From: Hydractinia symbiolongicarpus
Taxonomy: Eukaryota; Cnidaria; Hydrozoa; Anthoathecata; Hydractiniidae
NCBI RefSeq assembly: GCF_029227915.1
Contig: NC_079880.1
Span: forward strand, 13,598,001 to 13,662,000
DNA: 64,000 bases
Direction: 5' to 3'
Shown in pieces: positions 12,877-22,359 of this stretch (the first letter of the stretch is position 1; every line of letters starts with the position of its first letter). A model generated the notes under the pieces. The model saw only the letters and a program-made list of their open reading frames with translations, did no database searches and was not told where the DNA came from. The position numbers were made by a program, and so were the translations under genes.

Positions 12877-13936
12877 ATGTTCTCAACCATATGCGCTTCA
12901 AAACATGACTTTGGGGGAATTTCACCACGCGAAATTAGAGGATAATGTCTACATGGTTTATGTGATGAAGCATAAGACAGCGTCGACCTCTGGCCCGGTT
13001 GTTCTTGCTTTTTCCACTTCACTATACAACGACTGCAGAGTGTACATTGATAAAATTCGAAATAAGATTCCAGGTGTTGGAGTGGAACCCAGCGATTTGG
13101 TTTTCATCAGTTGGAGTGGTAGGCAAATGACTTCATCTATGATCGGTGACCAATTCAATGCATTCTTTCAACGTGCTACTACAAAAAATCTTTTGGAAAG
13201 AAATAAAAGAAAGTTAACGGCAACGCTAGTACGCAAATCTTTCGTATCTACCGTGCATTCGTCTGTTCCTGGGTTGAAGCGCGACTTATCGAACATGATG
13301 TGTCACAGCGAAGATACCGCAGCTAAATCTTATTTTCTTCAGGAAAAAACAAAAAATGTAGCTCAAACATTTAAGCGAATGCATAGCGCCATGAGGTCAT
13401 CATCTTCATCTATGAGTAGCGAAGAAATTGAGAGGAAAATTACCGAAATCTTTAAAGATGTTTTGTCATCAGATGCTACCATAACTTTGTCATCAGTACG
13501 AGAGAAAAACGATCTGTTGGTGAATATTCCAATGACCGAATACCAAATTCGCGACAAATTAAGATACATTGTAGAAAACCAAAAACTGAGTAGGAGGGGG
13601 AATCAAACTTTAAATAACGAGGAAGACGTTTTACCTCCAACAGATGAGCTTGGGCCTCCTGAAGACTCAGATAGCTCTGCGCATGATGATCATTCTAAAT
13701 ATGAGTTCTCTGCTGAATGTCGGTCACGTACATTGTATCTTCCAAAAGAAGAGATTGCCATACGTAAAGCTTTTAAAGAAATTATAAGGCATCCTACCTC
13801 TTTTATTCGCCGTTCTGCTGTAGAACGCATTTTAAAGAACGATCGGAATCTGAAGGAAATTTACGAAAAACATGGTTTGCAGAAAATACTCGTGAAAGTA
13901 AGGACTGAGAGGCGGAAATATTGCTGTAAAAAGTAG
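12877..13936 (+). CDS. Tyrosine-recombinase-like terminal exon (Crypton-type)
   Basis: This is a roughly 352-codon open exon after the acceptor 'gttctag' at 12871-12876, ending at the TAG at 13934-13936. The fold signature of tyrosine recombinases is visible. There is a 'MTLGEF...KHKTASTSGP' beta region, then 'TLVRKSFVS' with the second catalytic Arg at 13232 (the usual HxxR His is Thr). 'MCHSEDTAAKSY' carries the third-box His at 13304 and the candidate nucleophile Tyr at 13331, with the classic nine-residue spacing. The first catalytic Arg appears replaced (SQPYAL where RPGAL is usual). A 200-residue C-terminal tail follows, with a Ser-rich segment, an acidic linker and a basic end (RTERRKYCCKK). 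The frame is undamaged and apparently spliced, which suggests a host or domesticated gene related to cnidarian Crypton-like proteins. It begins inside an exon, so there is no start codon. Confidence 0.7.
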
Positions 13937-14222
13937 TAAAAACATTTGTTAGAAAGGACTTTTAAGATAATTGTTGCACAATTACGTTACTTCAAAACAA
14001 AGAAATTCTAAAGCAGTTCGCTTTTTACATAGCCACCTATTTTTATTTTTTTATTTTTTTTTACGTTTGGAACGTTTGGACAGCGTTTCACGGACCGATA
14101 AGTCTTGCCTCTTTCATCTTGCATGTTTTGTTTTTGAGATTTGTATGGATTGTTTTTTGTTTTAACTTAGCTAATGTCTTACACACACGATGACCTTTAC
14201 TTTGTATTTTACTTTTTTCGTT

Positions 14223-14228
14223 TAATAA
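14223..14228 (+). terminator. Polyadenylation signal AATAAA
   Basis: This is the first AATAAA hexamer downstream of the recombinase-like stop codon, about 290 bp after it. A T/GT-rich stretch follows at 14236-14252. It is a plausible 3' end for the gene at 11.5-13.9 kb, but untested. Confidence 0.45.
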
Positions 14229-15308
14229 AAATCATTTGTTGAGTTATTTTTTATTAAATCGTTATCTTCCACAAAGAGAAAAGTTCCTTGTTGCACTATG
14301 TGTTAAAATTACATTTTTGAAAGTACCACTCAAAAATCTATACCTCCGCGAATATACACAACCTTAAAGTAGCTAAGCTCTAGTAACCATAAAACACGGT
14401 TAAAACTTCTGGCGCTGGAAACAGGCGTTAAAATCGAAAGTGGGCGTTAAAAAAAATAAACTTAAATATTCATTTCTTCTTAACATAGTCTTCGTCTTTT
14501 CTGTCTTCTAGCAAATTGCAGTTAACCTCATTACTTACTAGAGATAGAGACGAAAATCTAAAGTAGGAATCCTAGTAAATGCTTTATTTCTTTTTTCCCT
14601 GGTGGTTGATTGAATAATAAAGGCTCTTAAGGAACGTCCTTGCTGAACAACGGACCGTTTGTCCGTAATTTATTTAACATTTTGTTACTTGCTGAGGCGT
14701 TTATTGAAGTCGGACCTTTTATGGAGACGGGGCATTTTAAGCATAAGACTTTTAAAGCCTTCCTTTACGCGAAGAAACTTAATGGGAAGGAAACTTTAGC
14801 GTGCGAATTAACCCTTTACGATAAAATGGAATTTGTGGTTTACGGTTAAATGTAGAACAAACTATGCTCCCTAAATTCTAATTATGTGCCCTAAATTCAA
14901 TTAAGTAGCAGGAGGAAATTGAAATCATTTTTTCTTAAACCCTGTTATTCTTTTTAGTTCTGTGTAATTACAAACTAATTTAAAATCAGTTTTTGATTGT
15001 ATTGATATTTGAAACGAAAAGGATACATCTGAAATTGTAACTTAACAAAATTTAACACAGAAACGTTGACTCTAACATTTGTTTATGCACGTGATCTTAT
15101 GTCTTTTACAACAGAATTACAGTATACATTCCTGTGGCGGGCGCCTTCTAATTCAGACACCTCTGCAAAATGGACGTTTTAAGCTGCCCAAGGCGTTTTT
15201 GATAAGACACTGCTTGATAGGAGCTCTTATTCGGGTTTTATATAATATGACCAAAATAATCTCTTTATAAGTTTTTACACCGTCAGGCGAAAGAAGAACG
15301 CCTCGGGG
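14229..15308. other. Spacer with scattered 'tgctccct' repeats
   Basis: No supportable gene. Two copies of the 'ctccctaaattc' satellite word lie at 14868-14905. The rest is AT-rich. Confidence 0.4.
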
Positions 15309-15312
15309 TTAA

Positions 15313-15957
15313 CTGCCGTGGCGGATTAGTACTTCTTGTCCCGTAACATGATAGTTGATGTGCGGTCGAACCTTTGAGATGTGCGGCCGAACGTCATAAC
15401 ACTCGGCTGAAAGTTGTGATGTTCGGCCGCACGTCCGCAAGTCCGAACGTTTCAAATTATGAATGTTCGGCCGAACGTTTCAGAGAATCTGGTCTGTATA
15501 TTTACCTAGCTTTGTGTGTTTAAACGTTCTACACATTACGGATCGAGTCTCATCAAATTTTGTCGAACAAGTTCTCTAGAAACATTGATGTTAAACATAC
15601 CAATTCCGTTTTTATTAAAGCTTTTTTAAATGTTTGTTGCATCCAGGCAAATGTTCCAACATCCGGCCGAAGATTGTGATATTCGGCCGGGCTTTCAAGA
15701 TCTTTGGCGGAATGTTTGTATGATACAAACACCCGGCCGAACGTTTGAAACTCGGTAAATAAATATATACATAAATATATATATAAAAATATACAGATCA
15801 GATTCTTCAAAACGTTCGGCAGAACATTTATAATTTGAAATGTTCGGACTTGCGGATGTGCGGCCGAACATCAAAACTTTCGGCCGCACATCTCAAAGGT
15901 TCGGCCGCACGTCGACTATCCTGTTACGGGACAAGATGTACTAATCAGCCACGGTAG
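15313..15957. mobile_element. TTAA-flanked foldback MITE rich in CGGCCG
   Basis: The left terminus CTGCCGTGGCGGATTAGTAC and the right terminus (reverse complement CTACCGTGGCTGATTAGTAC) are inverted. They are directly flanked by TTAA at 15309-15312 and 15958-15961. Inverted similarity continues for about 190 bp into each side (15313-15510 against 15790-15957), so the element could fold almost end to end. A palindromic core CGGCCG, usually inside (a/t)gttCGGCCGaacgt, recurs more than ten times. TTAA duplication suggests mobilisation by a piggyBac- or Kolobok-type transposase. No coding capacity remains. Confidence 0.85.
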
Positions 15958-16029
15958 TTAACGGATTTCTAAACTAACGGTTTTATATTCTTTCTTTCTT
16001 TAATTAGTAATTGTTAAACATTAATTCAA

Positions 16030-17945
16030 TGTCTTTTTAGGATATTTAACGAACGCCTCCCTAGAATAAGCGACTCCTTCAAATGAGCATCAAATGAGTT
16101 TCGGAACTTCTTGGAGTAAGTTCGGGTTTTCCTTTCTATCGCACAGTAAAATTCATGCACGCCTTTAGCCTCAGTAATGCAAAAGATAACGGTAAATGTT
16201 ACAGCCAAATTTATTCCGTAAAAAACATTTGACAAAAAAAATGATCCCTAAATTCACGTAAGTAAGTCTTTGTCGATAACGGCAATTTAATATCTTTTGA
16301 AAAACACCAAAAATTTAAACAGTAAGACCAGTTATAAATCATTACAAAAAGGTCCCGCCAATTGAAACGCTTTGGAACGTGACAACGCGACATTTTTTTC
16401 TCAATTTTGGCAAATACCGTTAATTTGTACATGCTCCCGAAGTTCTAATTTTAAAACGTTTTTATCAAGGAAAAAAAATAATCTTTTCTATGCGGTTGCT
16501 TTTCCGGGAATCGATTTCCTGTGTGATCTCATGCTAAAGTATCGTGTAAAAGGGATAATTTTACCCAAAAAAACCCTTCTTAAAGATTCGGGCAAAATTT
16601 AGACAAAAAAAAGGTGCTCCCCAAATCCAAGTAAGCAAGTAAATGTTTAAAACGGGATTTTGATATTCTTTGAAAAGGATAAAAAATGGAAAAGAAATCG
16701 CTTGTACAAGTCAAGACAAGCAGTTGCAATCAATTACAACTCTTTGAAACGTTTAAACGCGACATTTTTCTCAACCAAAATTAATTATCGCTACTCTGCA
16801 CATGCTCCCGAAATTCTAATTTTAAAATATCTTTATTACGGAAAAACAATTGTTCTATTCAAGGACAAGTCGTATTAAATCTAAAATTGAAGTTGCAACA
16901 ATCCGGTCCACATCACTAAGGCATTGAATTAACTTCAGTTAAACTTAAAAACGTGTTTTTTTCAAAATATGTTCTGCAAACTTTTTGAACAAACCTTGAC
17001 ATAATGGGATCCCTAAATCTACATAAGCATGTTTTCGTCAAAAACGGGAATATTATATATTCTGGAAAACACAAAACAATAGAATAAAAAAGGGTTTTAC
17101 AAGTCATGGCGAAAAGATCACATCAATTAAAACGCTTTAGAACGTGTAAATCTCAGGTTGGTTCAGAAAAAGTAGCAATTACTGTTAGGTTAGGTGCATG
17201 TTCCGGAAGTTCTATTTTTAAAATATATTTGTCAAGGAAAAAAAATAATTTTTTCTAAGCCGTAGCATTTCAGGGATTTGATTTTCTGTACGACGTTAGG
17301 CTAAAGTATCCTGTTAAAAGGGAATTTTTACCCAAAAAACTCTTCTTAAATAATTTATAAATTTGGATAAAAATAAGGTGCTCCCCAAATTCACGTAAGC
17401 AAGCAAATGGATAAAGCGGGACCTTAATATTTTTCAAAAAGGACAAAACAATGGAAAAGAAACGGCTTTCATAAGTCAAGCGTAAAATATCCTGTCTAAT
17501 AAAATGCTTTAAAATGTAAAAACCTTACTCCGGTTCTAAAAAAACAGCAATTATCATTAGTTCTTGCATGCTCCCGAAGTTCTAATTTTAAAATTTCTTT
17601 ATTAAGAAACATTAAGCGTTCCTTTCGAGGACTATATATTTCAAATATGAAATCGAATTTACACTATTCCGGTCTATACTTCTAAGGCATTTAACCAATT
17701 TAGATAGATTTTAAAAAAGTTTTTAAAATATCGTCTAAAAATTGAGAAGAAAATCGAGCGAAGACAATTCCACTGCTTTCCCTGAAGGCCTTTAGTTGCT
17801 ATTTTTTTACATTTTCGTAAGTAGCGAAATACATTGCAGGTGGAATTTGGTGGAATTGTGCTTTTTTTGTTCTCTTTAGAGGTACTAACAAGTACAGAAT
17901 AGAATGGATATATGAGAACAAATTGATACATGAAATTTAGCCATG
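16030..17945. repeat. Divergent satellite array with dimeric higher-order units
   Basis: The anchor (c)atgctcccgaagttctaa recurs at 16431, 16802, 17198 (as atgttccgg) and 17578, with a last relic at 17943. Spacings are 371, 396, 380 and 365 bp. Units alternate in the sequence after the anchor. Type A continues 'caaggaaaaaaaataatc' (16460, 17230). Type B continues through 'ccggtc.a.a.cactaaggcatt' (16905, 17670). The higher-order period is therefore about 767-776 bp. A further partial unit precedes 16431. Divergence between units is substantial, so the array is old. Confidence 0.75.
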
Positions 17946-18535
17946 CTCCCTAAAAACACAAATGTAAGTTGCAAAAGACCAGTAACCAATGCTCATGGGA
18001 AATAGAACATTTCGGTCTACATTCGCACATAAACCCTCAACTGAGAAAATCAGAAAATTAAGGACAGACTTATTGGACATAGGACAAGAAACTTCAATGG
18101 CATATACAAGAAAATGACTATAAACCATCGCCATTATGACACATCTATAAAAGAATTTAATCTTAAAGAGACAAACAGTGAACAGTTAAATTAGGTCCGG
18201 CAGTTGATTTATTTCTACAAGATCTTGATTTTGAACCAAAAATTACGGACTTAAGACAAGGAAAAATCATTTGTAAACAATTTCGCTCATGTTCATGTTG
18301 AAGAAGTTCAAAACATCCATATGTATTTAATATTATTGTGATATGTGGTACAGAGACAGAAAGAAGCGCATAACATCATCTATCGTAGGATATATTATAA
18401 ATGGAAGAAAAAATATACATCAAAAAACCATATTACAAAATATGTGAATAACAACAAAACATAACAGAGTTGAGTAAGATTTCACGTTTGTAAGAATTGG
18501 CAAAATTGTGCCTAGAAAAAGAATCTTTTTGTATA

Positions 18536-18899
18536 CCGTATTTCCTCTTTCAAACGCCGCCCCTGCGATAAACGCCACACCTTTGAATGCGGTGTTAATT
18601 GGAAAACCCCTTAAAATGCGGCGTTTAATGGAAAAAAACATCTAGGTGAAGGACGATGTAAAATAAAAACGTTTAATATAAAGCAGTTTTGCTCAATATA
18701 TGGTTCATCTCTTATACGGTAACAAAGTTTCCCAAGTTTAAGGCTTTTTATAGTATTACAGAAAACACAGTTATGCTTTTTTCTTTGTAATTTTCTCTTT
18801 GGAATAGCCGCTGCCCTCTGATAAACGTCTTCTTCTAAACGCCGCACCCAAAAGTCCCCAAATTTAATAAACGCAACAGTTGCCGTTGAGGAAATACGG
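18536..18899. mobile_element. TA-flanked MITE, 364 bp
   Basis: The terminus CCGTATTTCCTC at 18536 and its exact inverse GAGGAAATACGG ending at 18899 are flanked by TA at 18534-18535 and 18900-18901. Both subterminal regions repeat 'aaacgccgc(a/c)cc' and 'ataaacgcc'. This is a typical mariner-type non-autonomous element. The open frame crossing it on the minus strand is not a gene. Confidence 0.85.
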
Positions 18900-19196
18900 T
18901 AATCATCTGTAGCAACCTCATTGCCAGTGCATCTTGTTTTTTTATTATCGCTGCGCTTTTTGCAAGACTCCTTGGGAACGAGATTGTAGATCTTCTTTTT
19001 TAACATTCATGTGAGAGAAGAAAGTGGTATCTAACGAATGAACGTTATCAAACTTCGTATCTAATAGTATCATTATCACTCGCGAAGGCAAATACACATT
19101 CCATCTGTTTGAATGGTCTTCTTAAGATTTTTTTTTACAAATGCGAGTAGTTTGTATGAAAATGGAGTTTTTATGCATTGTTTGTTCTTATTTCAG

Positions 19197-19253
19197 GGAA
19201 GATGAAACCTACTACGCCTAAACAGTCGACTTCCTTAGCTAAATCAAACCAAG
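19197..19253 (+). CDS. Candidate phase-1/phase-1 mini-exon
   Basis: It is bounded by 'tttcag' and 'gtaact', and its 57 nt encode (G)KMKPTTPKQSTSLAKSNQ(G). It begins and ends one base into a codon, so it can be skipped or included without frameshift. It is paralogous to the next exon (19554-19619), sharing K-x-TTP...STS-AKS-x-Q-G. The host transcript is unknown; it may belong to a gene whose other exons are hidden by the transposons around it. Confidence 0.45.
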
Positions 19254-19553
19254 GTAACTGAATGTTCTGGTTTCTCTACAACAGATACCAAATTGATAGA
19301 CGTTTAGGTTACATGCTTTTTCTTGTTTGTTTTATGGGGTCCATTTTCTTACAGTTTAGGTCTGGAGTCAAATCTCAGCTATATACATGTTTTTTATACT
19401 TAAGAAAAAAGCAACCGAGTCGTTATCATTGGGTCATACATATGTACCTTAAAAGGAAGATATTTTTGCAGAATTTATTTTTGCATTTTTGCTCCTTTTC
19501 CGCAAAATGCAAGAAAAACCACTTTTTAAAATGATTTTAAATATATATTTCAG

Positions 19554-19619
19554 GCAAGAAGAGAACTGCTACACCACCACCTTCACAAAAGTCAACGTCG
19601 TCAGCTAAGTCAGGCCAAG
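19554..19619 (+). CDS. Second candidate phase-1/phase-1 mini-exon
   Basis: Bounded by 'atttcag' and 'gtaaat', its 66 nt encode (G)KKRTATPPPSQKSTSSAKSGQ(G), a basic Ser/Thr/Pro linker. It has the same phase and layout as 19197-19253, implying tandem exon duplication about 357 bp apart. The retrotransposon starting at 19.7 kb interrupts whatever intron follows. Confidence 0.45.
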
Positions 19620-19946
19620 GTAAATGCATAATCTGATTTCAGGAAAAAAATGATAATATTTAATGTGGGATCTAGGTATAAGTAACTCCATTTTAAGGTG
19701 GTGTGCGCAATTATGGCGGCACAGAGGACGGACGTGCTTTTTATCGCTTTTGTATTTTGTTTTTATACTTGTGGTATTGGCTTTAAAAATAATAGATACA
19801 GAAATGTTGATTTACATTTACTGGAATCATGGAAAGAAAGCAACAGTTTAGTTGTATCTTCACTAAATACTGATCATGGAAAGATGAACACGAAACTTCC
19901 ACAAACGCTACGTAACGATTTTTTATTTCTATTGCTTTTACTATGT

Positions 19947-19973
19947 GGAGATATTGAAAGTTGTCCTGGGCCC
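19947..19973 (+). other. 2A-like motif at the LINE protein N-terminus
   Basis: GDIESCPGP follows a leucine-rich run (LFLLLLLC). The canonical 2A ribosome-skipping core is D(V/I)ExNPGP; here Asn is replaced by Cys. 2A-like motifs in this position are known from CR1-type non-LTR elements of marine invertebrates. The substitution probably impairs skipping, but the position and context match. Confidence 0.55.
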
Positions 19974-20390
19974 AAGGGACTAGAAGATTTCGTGAAACTA
20001 CGTGGAAAGATATTCCATCAGAATGTGCGAAATCTTAATCAAGATAAACTTCATATCACAAGTTTATTAAATTCAGTTGAAAAAATCGATATTCTACGTC
20101 TCACAAACCCATCTCTCAGACGAACCGGCCGACATTTTCAAACTTTCGGGGTACAATTTTCTGAACAGAAACCGTCGTACTGGCAAATGTGGTGGAGTTG
20201 GTGTGTATGTTAAAAATTCAGTTAGCTTCGAAAGAAGGGAAGATTTGGATAACACCAGGTTAGAATGTATTTGGATTGAATTGCGATGTAAATCTACTAA
20301 AAACTGAAATTTGTTGGTTCTCGCTATCTTCCGAAAGATTTTAATGATCTATTTAGTGAAATGATATTATTAGCAATTGAGGATAATAAT

Positions 20391-20880
20391 CATTGCAGTT
20401 TTAATTTCAGGTGTTAGCCAAGGTACAGGTTTCGATTTTACGCGCTTCATAATAAAGGGAGCATGTTTGTTAAATATTGTGGAAACTGTTTAATTGAAAT
20501 ATTGCCACGCCGTGTTAACATTTTTTAAAGTAAGACATTTTTCCAATCAGAATTTCGAAGTTCAGCGTTCATTTTATTGTGATTATAATTAGAGTAGTCT
20601 CGACAACGGATCTCTTTAGGTTTGAATTTTACGTGATTCAATTTACGCACACAGCCAACCAAATCATGATCACTGAAGGATGTCGGGAAAACGTTACTTG
20701 ATCTAATATTCACAGATTTGTTTGTGGCTATTATATCAATCAATGTATCTGTTGTATCACATACTCTAGTTGCAGATTTTATTACTTGCTTAAAACCTAG
20801 GAGAGTTAAAAACTGTTTAAACTCTTTTTTGTCGTCTTTATTTATATAGTTGACATTCAAGTCTATTAAAAAAAATTTCG
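20391..20880 (-). other. Inverted internal segment of the LINE
   Basis: Read on the minus strand, this block gives 'KFFLIDLNVNYIN' (endonuclease GDLN box), 'ATRVCDTTDTLID', 'TSFSDHDLV' (the SDH box) and 'YSNYNHNKMNAEL', then the linker 'TIFNKHAPFIMKRVKSK' and 'PWLTPEIKTAM'. The flanking plus-strand code ends at 'SEMILLAIEDNN' before 20391 and resumes at 'KAKSEFDRRAYQTKIN' from about 20884. Re-inverting the block would restore normal order with little or no loss. A minus-strand reading of about 150 codons here is thus not a separate gene. Confidence 0.85.
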
Positions 20881-22060
20881 CAAAGCAAAATCTGAATTTG
20901 ACCGAAGAGCGTACCAAACCAAAATAAATCGCGTAAATATCCTGCTTTGGACCTCCAAAAGTAGCTATTGCAAGAACTTGCTTGAACAAAAAACGCTAAT
21001 AATCCTGAAAATTTTTTGGAAAACTTTAAAATCGATTTATCCATCCAGCTCATTAGAAAATGTAACTTGCAAAACGTTTGACATTGGCGGAGAGAAATTT
21101 AAAGATAGCAAGAAGATCGCGCTCGGCTTTAAATCATTCTTTTCAACAATAGTTCAATCAATACAGTCGAAGTCGTGGCTTTTATGTGATTCGATCTGGA
21201 GAAAACCGTCCGATATATTGTTCAAGATTTACAAAACCTAATAAACGATTCTCCAGATGAAGTTTGTGACAACCTTAACAAATTAAAAAGAAAGGAAGCC
21301 ACTGGTAACGATGACCTTTTATCCGCTTTACTGAAAGATTCAAAGCATTCAATAAAACATCCTTTGTGCCAAATTATAAATCTATCGATATCAACTGGGA
21401 TTATACCAACTGCCTGGAAGAATGCCAAAATTATACCGGTTTACAAATCTGGCACTCGATCTACTTTTGACAATTATCGACCAATTCTTGAAAAAATTAT
21501 TGAAAAAATTGTCCATAATCAGCTTTACAGCTATTTGGAGGAAAGAGAACGTAAGGACATGTCAACCGAACAAGCAGTTATTAGATGATATTCGTTCAAA
21601 TGTTGATAATGGAGATGTGGTTGGTGTATGTTTTATAGATCTTACGAAAGCATTTGACACAATTAATCATTCTAAATTGCTATCGAAACTTCCGAAATAT
21701 GGAATACATGATCGTGAACTAGATTGGTTTACAGATTATCTTTTTTGTCGTACAGCTTATGTCAAATTTGATCAATGTGAATCCGAAAGCTTTGATGTTC
21801 CTAAAGTACCGCAAGGGTCTATCCTTGGTCCTCTTTTGTTTCTGCTTATTTTAAATATGCTGATGACACCGTATTGTACTGCAATTCGAAAAACGTTGAA
21901 GACATAACTACGAAAATGAGCGCAGATTCCAAAAGAATCAAAAACATTGGAGAGAATTGCAAAAAGGTGACAAAAATATTCCTGATGTTCGGTATCATTT
22001 TGCCAACCAGCCGACCAATAATCTACAAGGGCGACAAAGGCGTGTGGAATGTGCGATAAA

Positions 22061-22240
22061 TTTTAGCTATGTCTAAAATCTTTCTAGTTTTTAGACTTTC
22101 TTGTGTTTTGTTTCATTTACGATTTTAAAAGTTATTTATATGTTTTTAGCTAGAGCCAGGTATGTCTTGAACTTTACAAAATAATTTTAACTCAACTGGG
22201 CAGTGGTACCTGGAAATTTAGGTTAACTGTGAGGCTATGA
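22061..22240. other. Short spacer between LINE and pogo element
   Basis: No coding or repeat signal that I can support. Confidence 0.4.
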
Positions 22241-22359
22241 TAGTGGGGCAAGATGGGACAAGAGTATAATTTTTCAGGCCTTATTCTAGGTTTGTTGTTG
22301 TATATGATTTGGTTCCAAACAACTTAAGTTTATTTCTATATTTCAGATTACAATTCAAA

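Larger units (their letters stand above)
19713..22060 (+). mobile_element. Degenerate CR1/Jockey-type LINE with internal inversion
   Basis: From ATGGCGG at 19713 the frame gives a hydrophobic N-terminus, a 2A-like motif and the endonuclease start ('RGKIFHQNVRNLNQDK', 'KIDILRL'). The central endonuclease and linker are inverted at 20391-20880. Plus-strand coding then resumes: 'SSYCKNLL' and 'FWKTLKSIYPSSSLE' (20950-21060), 'ATGNDDL' and 'WKNAKIIPVYKSG' with 'NYRPI' (21300-21490), 'IDLTKAFDTINHSKLL' (21640-21680) and 'VPQGSILGPLLF' (21808-21840). The catalytic YADDTVLYC is in another frame at about 21860. Several frameshifts, stops and small deletions (after NYRPI, and before YADD) make it dead. 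Clade placement is by motif style. Confidence 0.85.

Noticed and set aside
15553-15889. Overlapping minus-strand frames rich in Ile/Tyr/Phe
   Set aside because: They arise from the AT-rich loop of the TTAA-flanked foldback MITE.
18611-19006. A 131-codon minus-strand frame
   Set aside because: It runs through the 364-bp TA-flanked MITE and out into flanking DNA with no protein motif.
20525-20989. A 154-codon minus-strand open frame that looks like an independent gene
   Set aside because: It is the endonuclease C-terminus of the surrounding plus-strand LINE, inverted in place, preceded by a few spurious codons.
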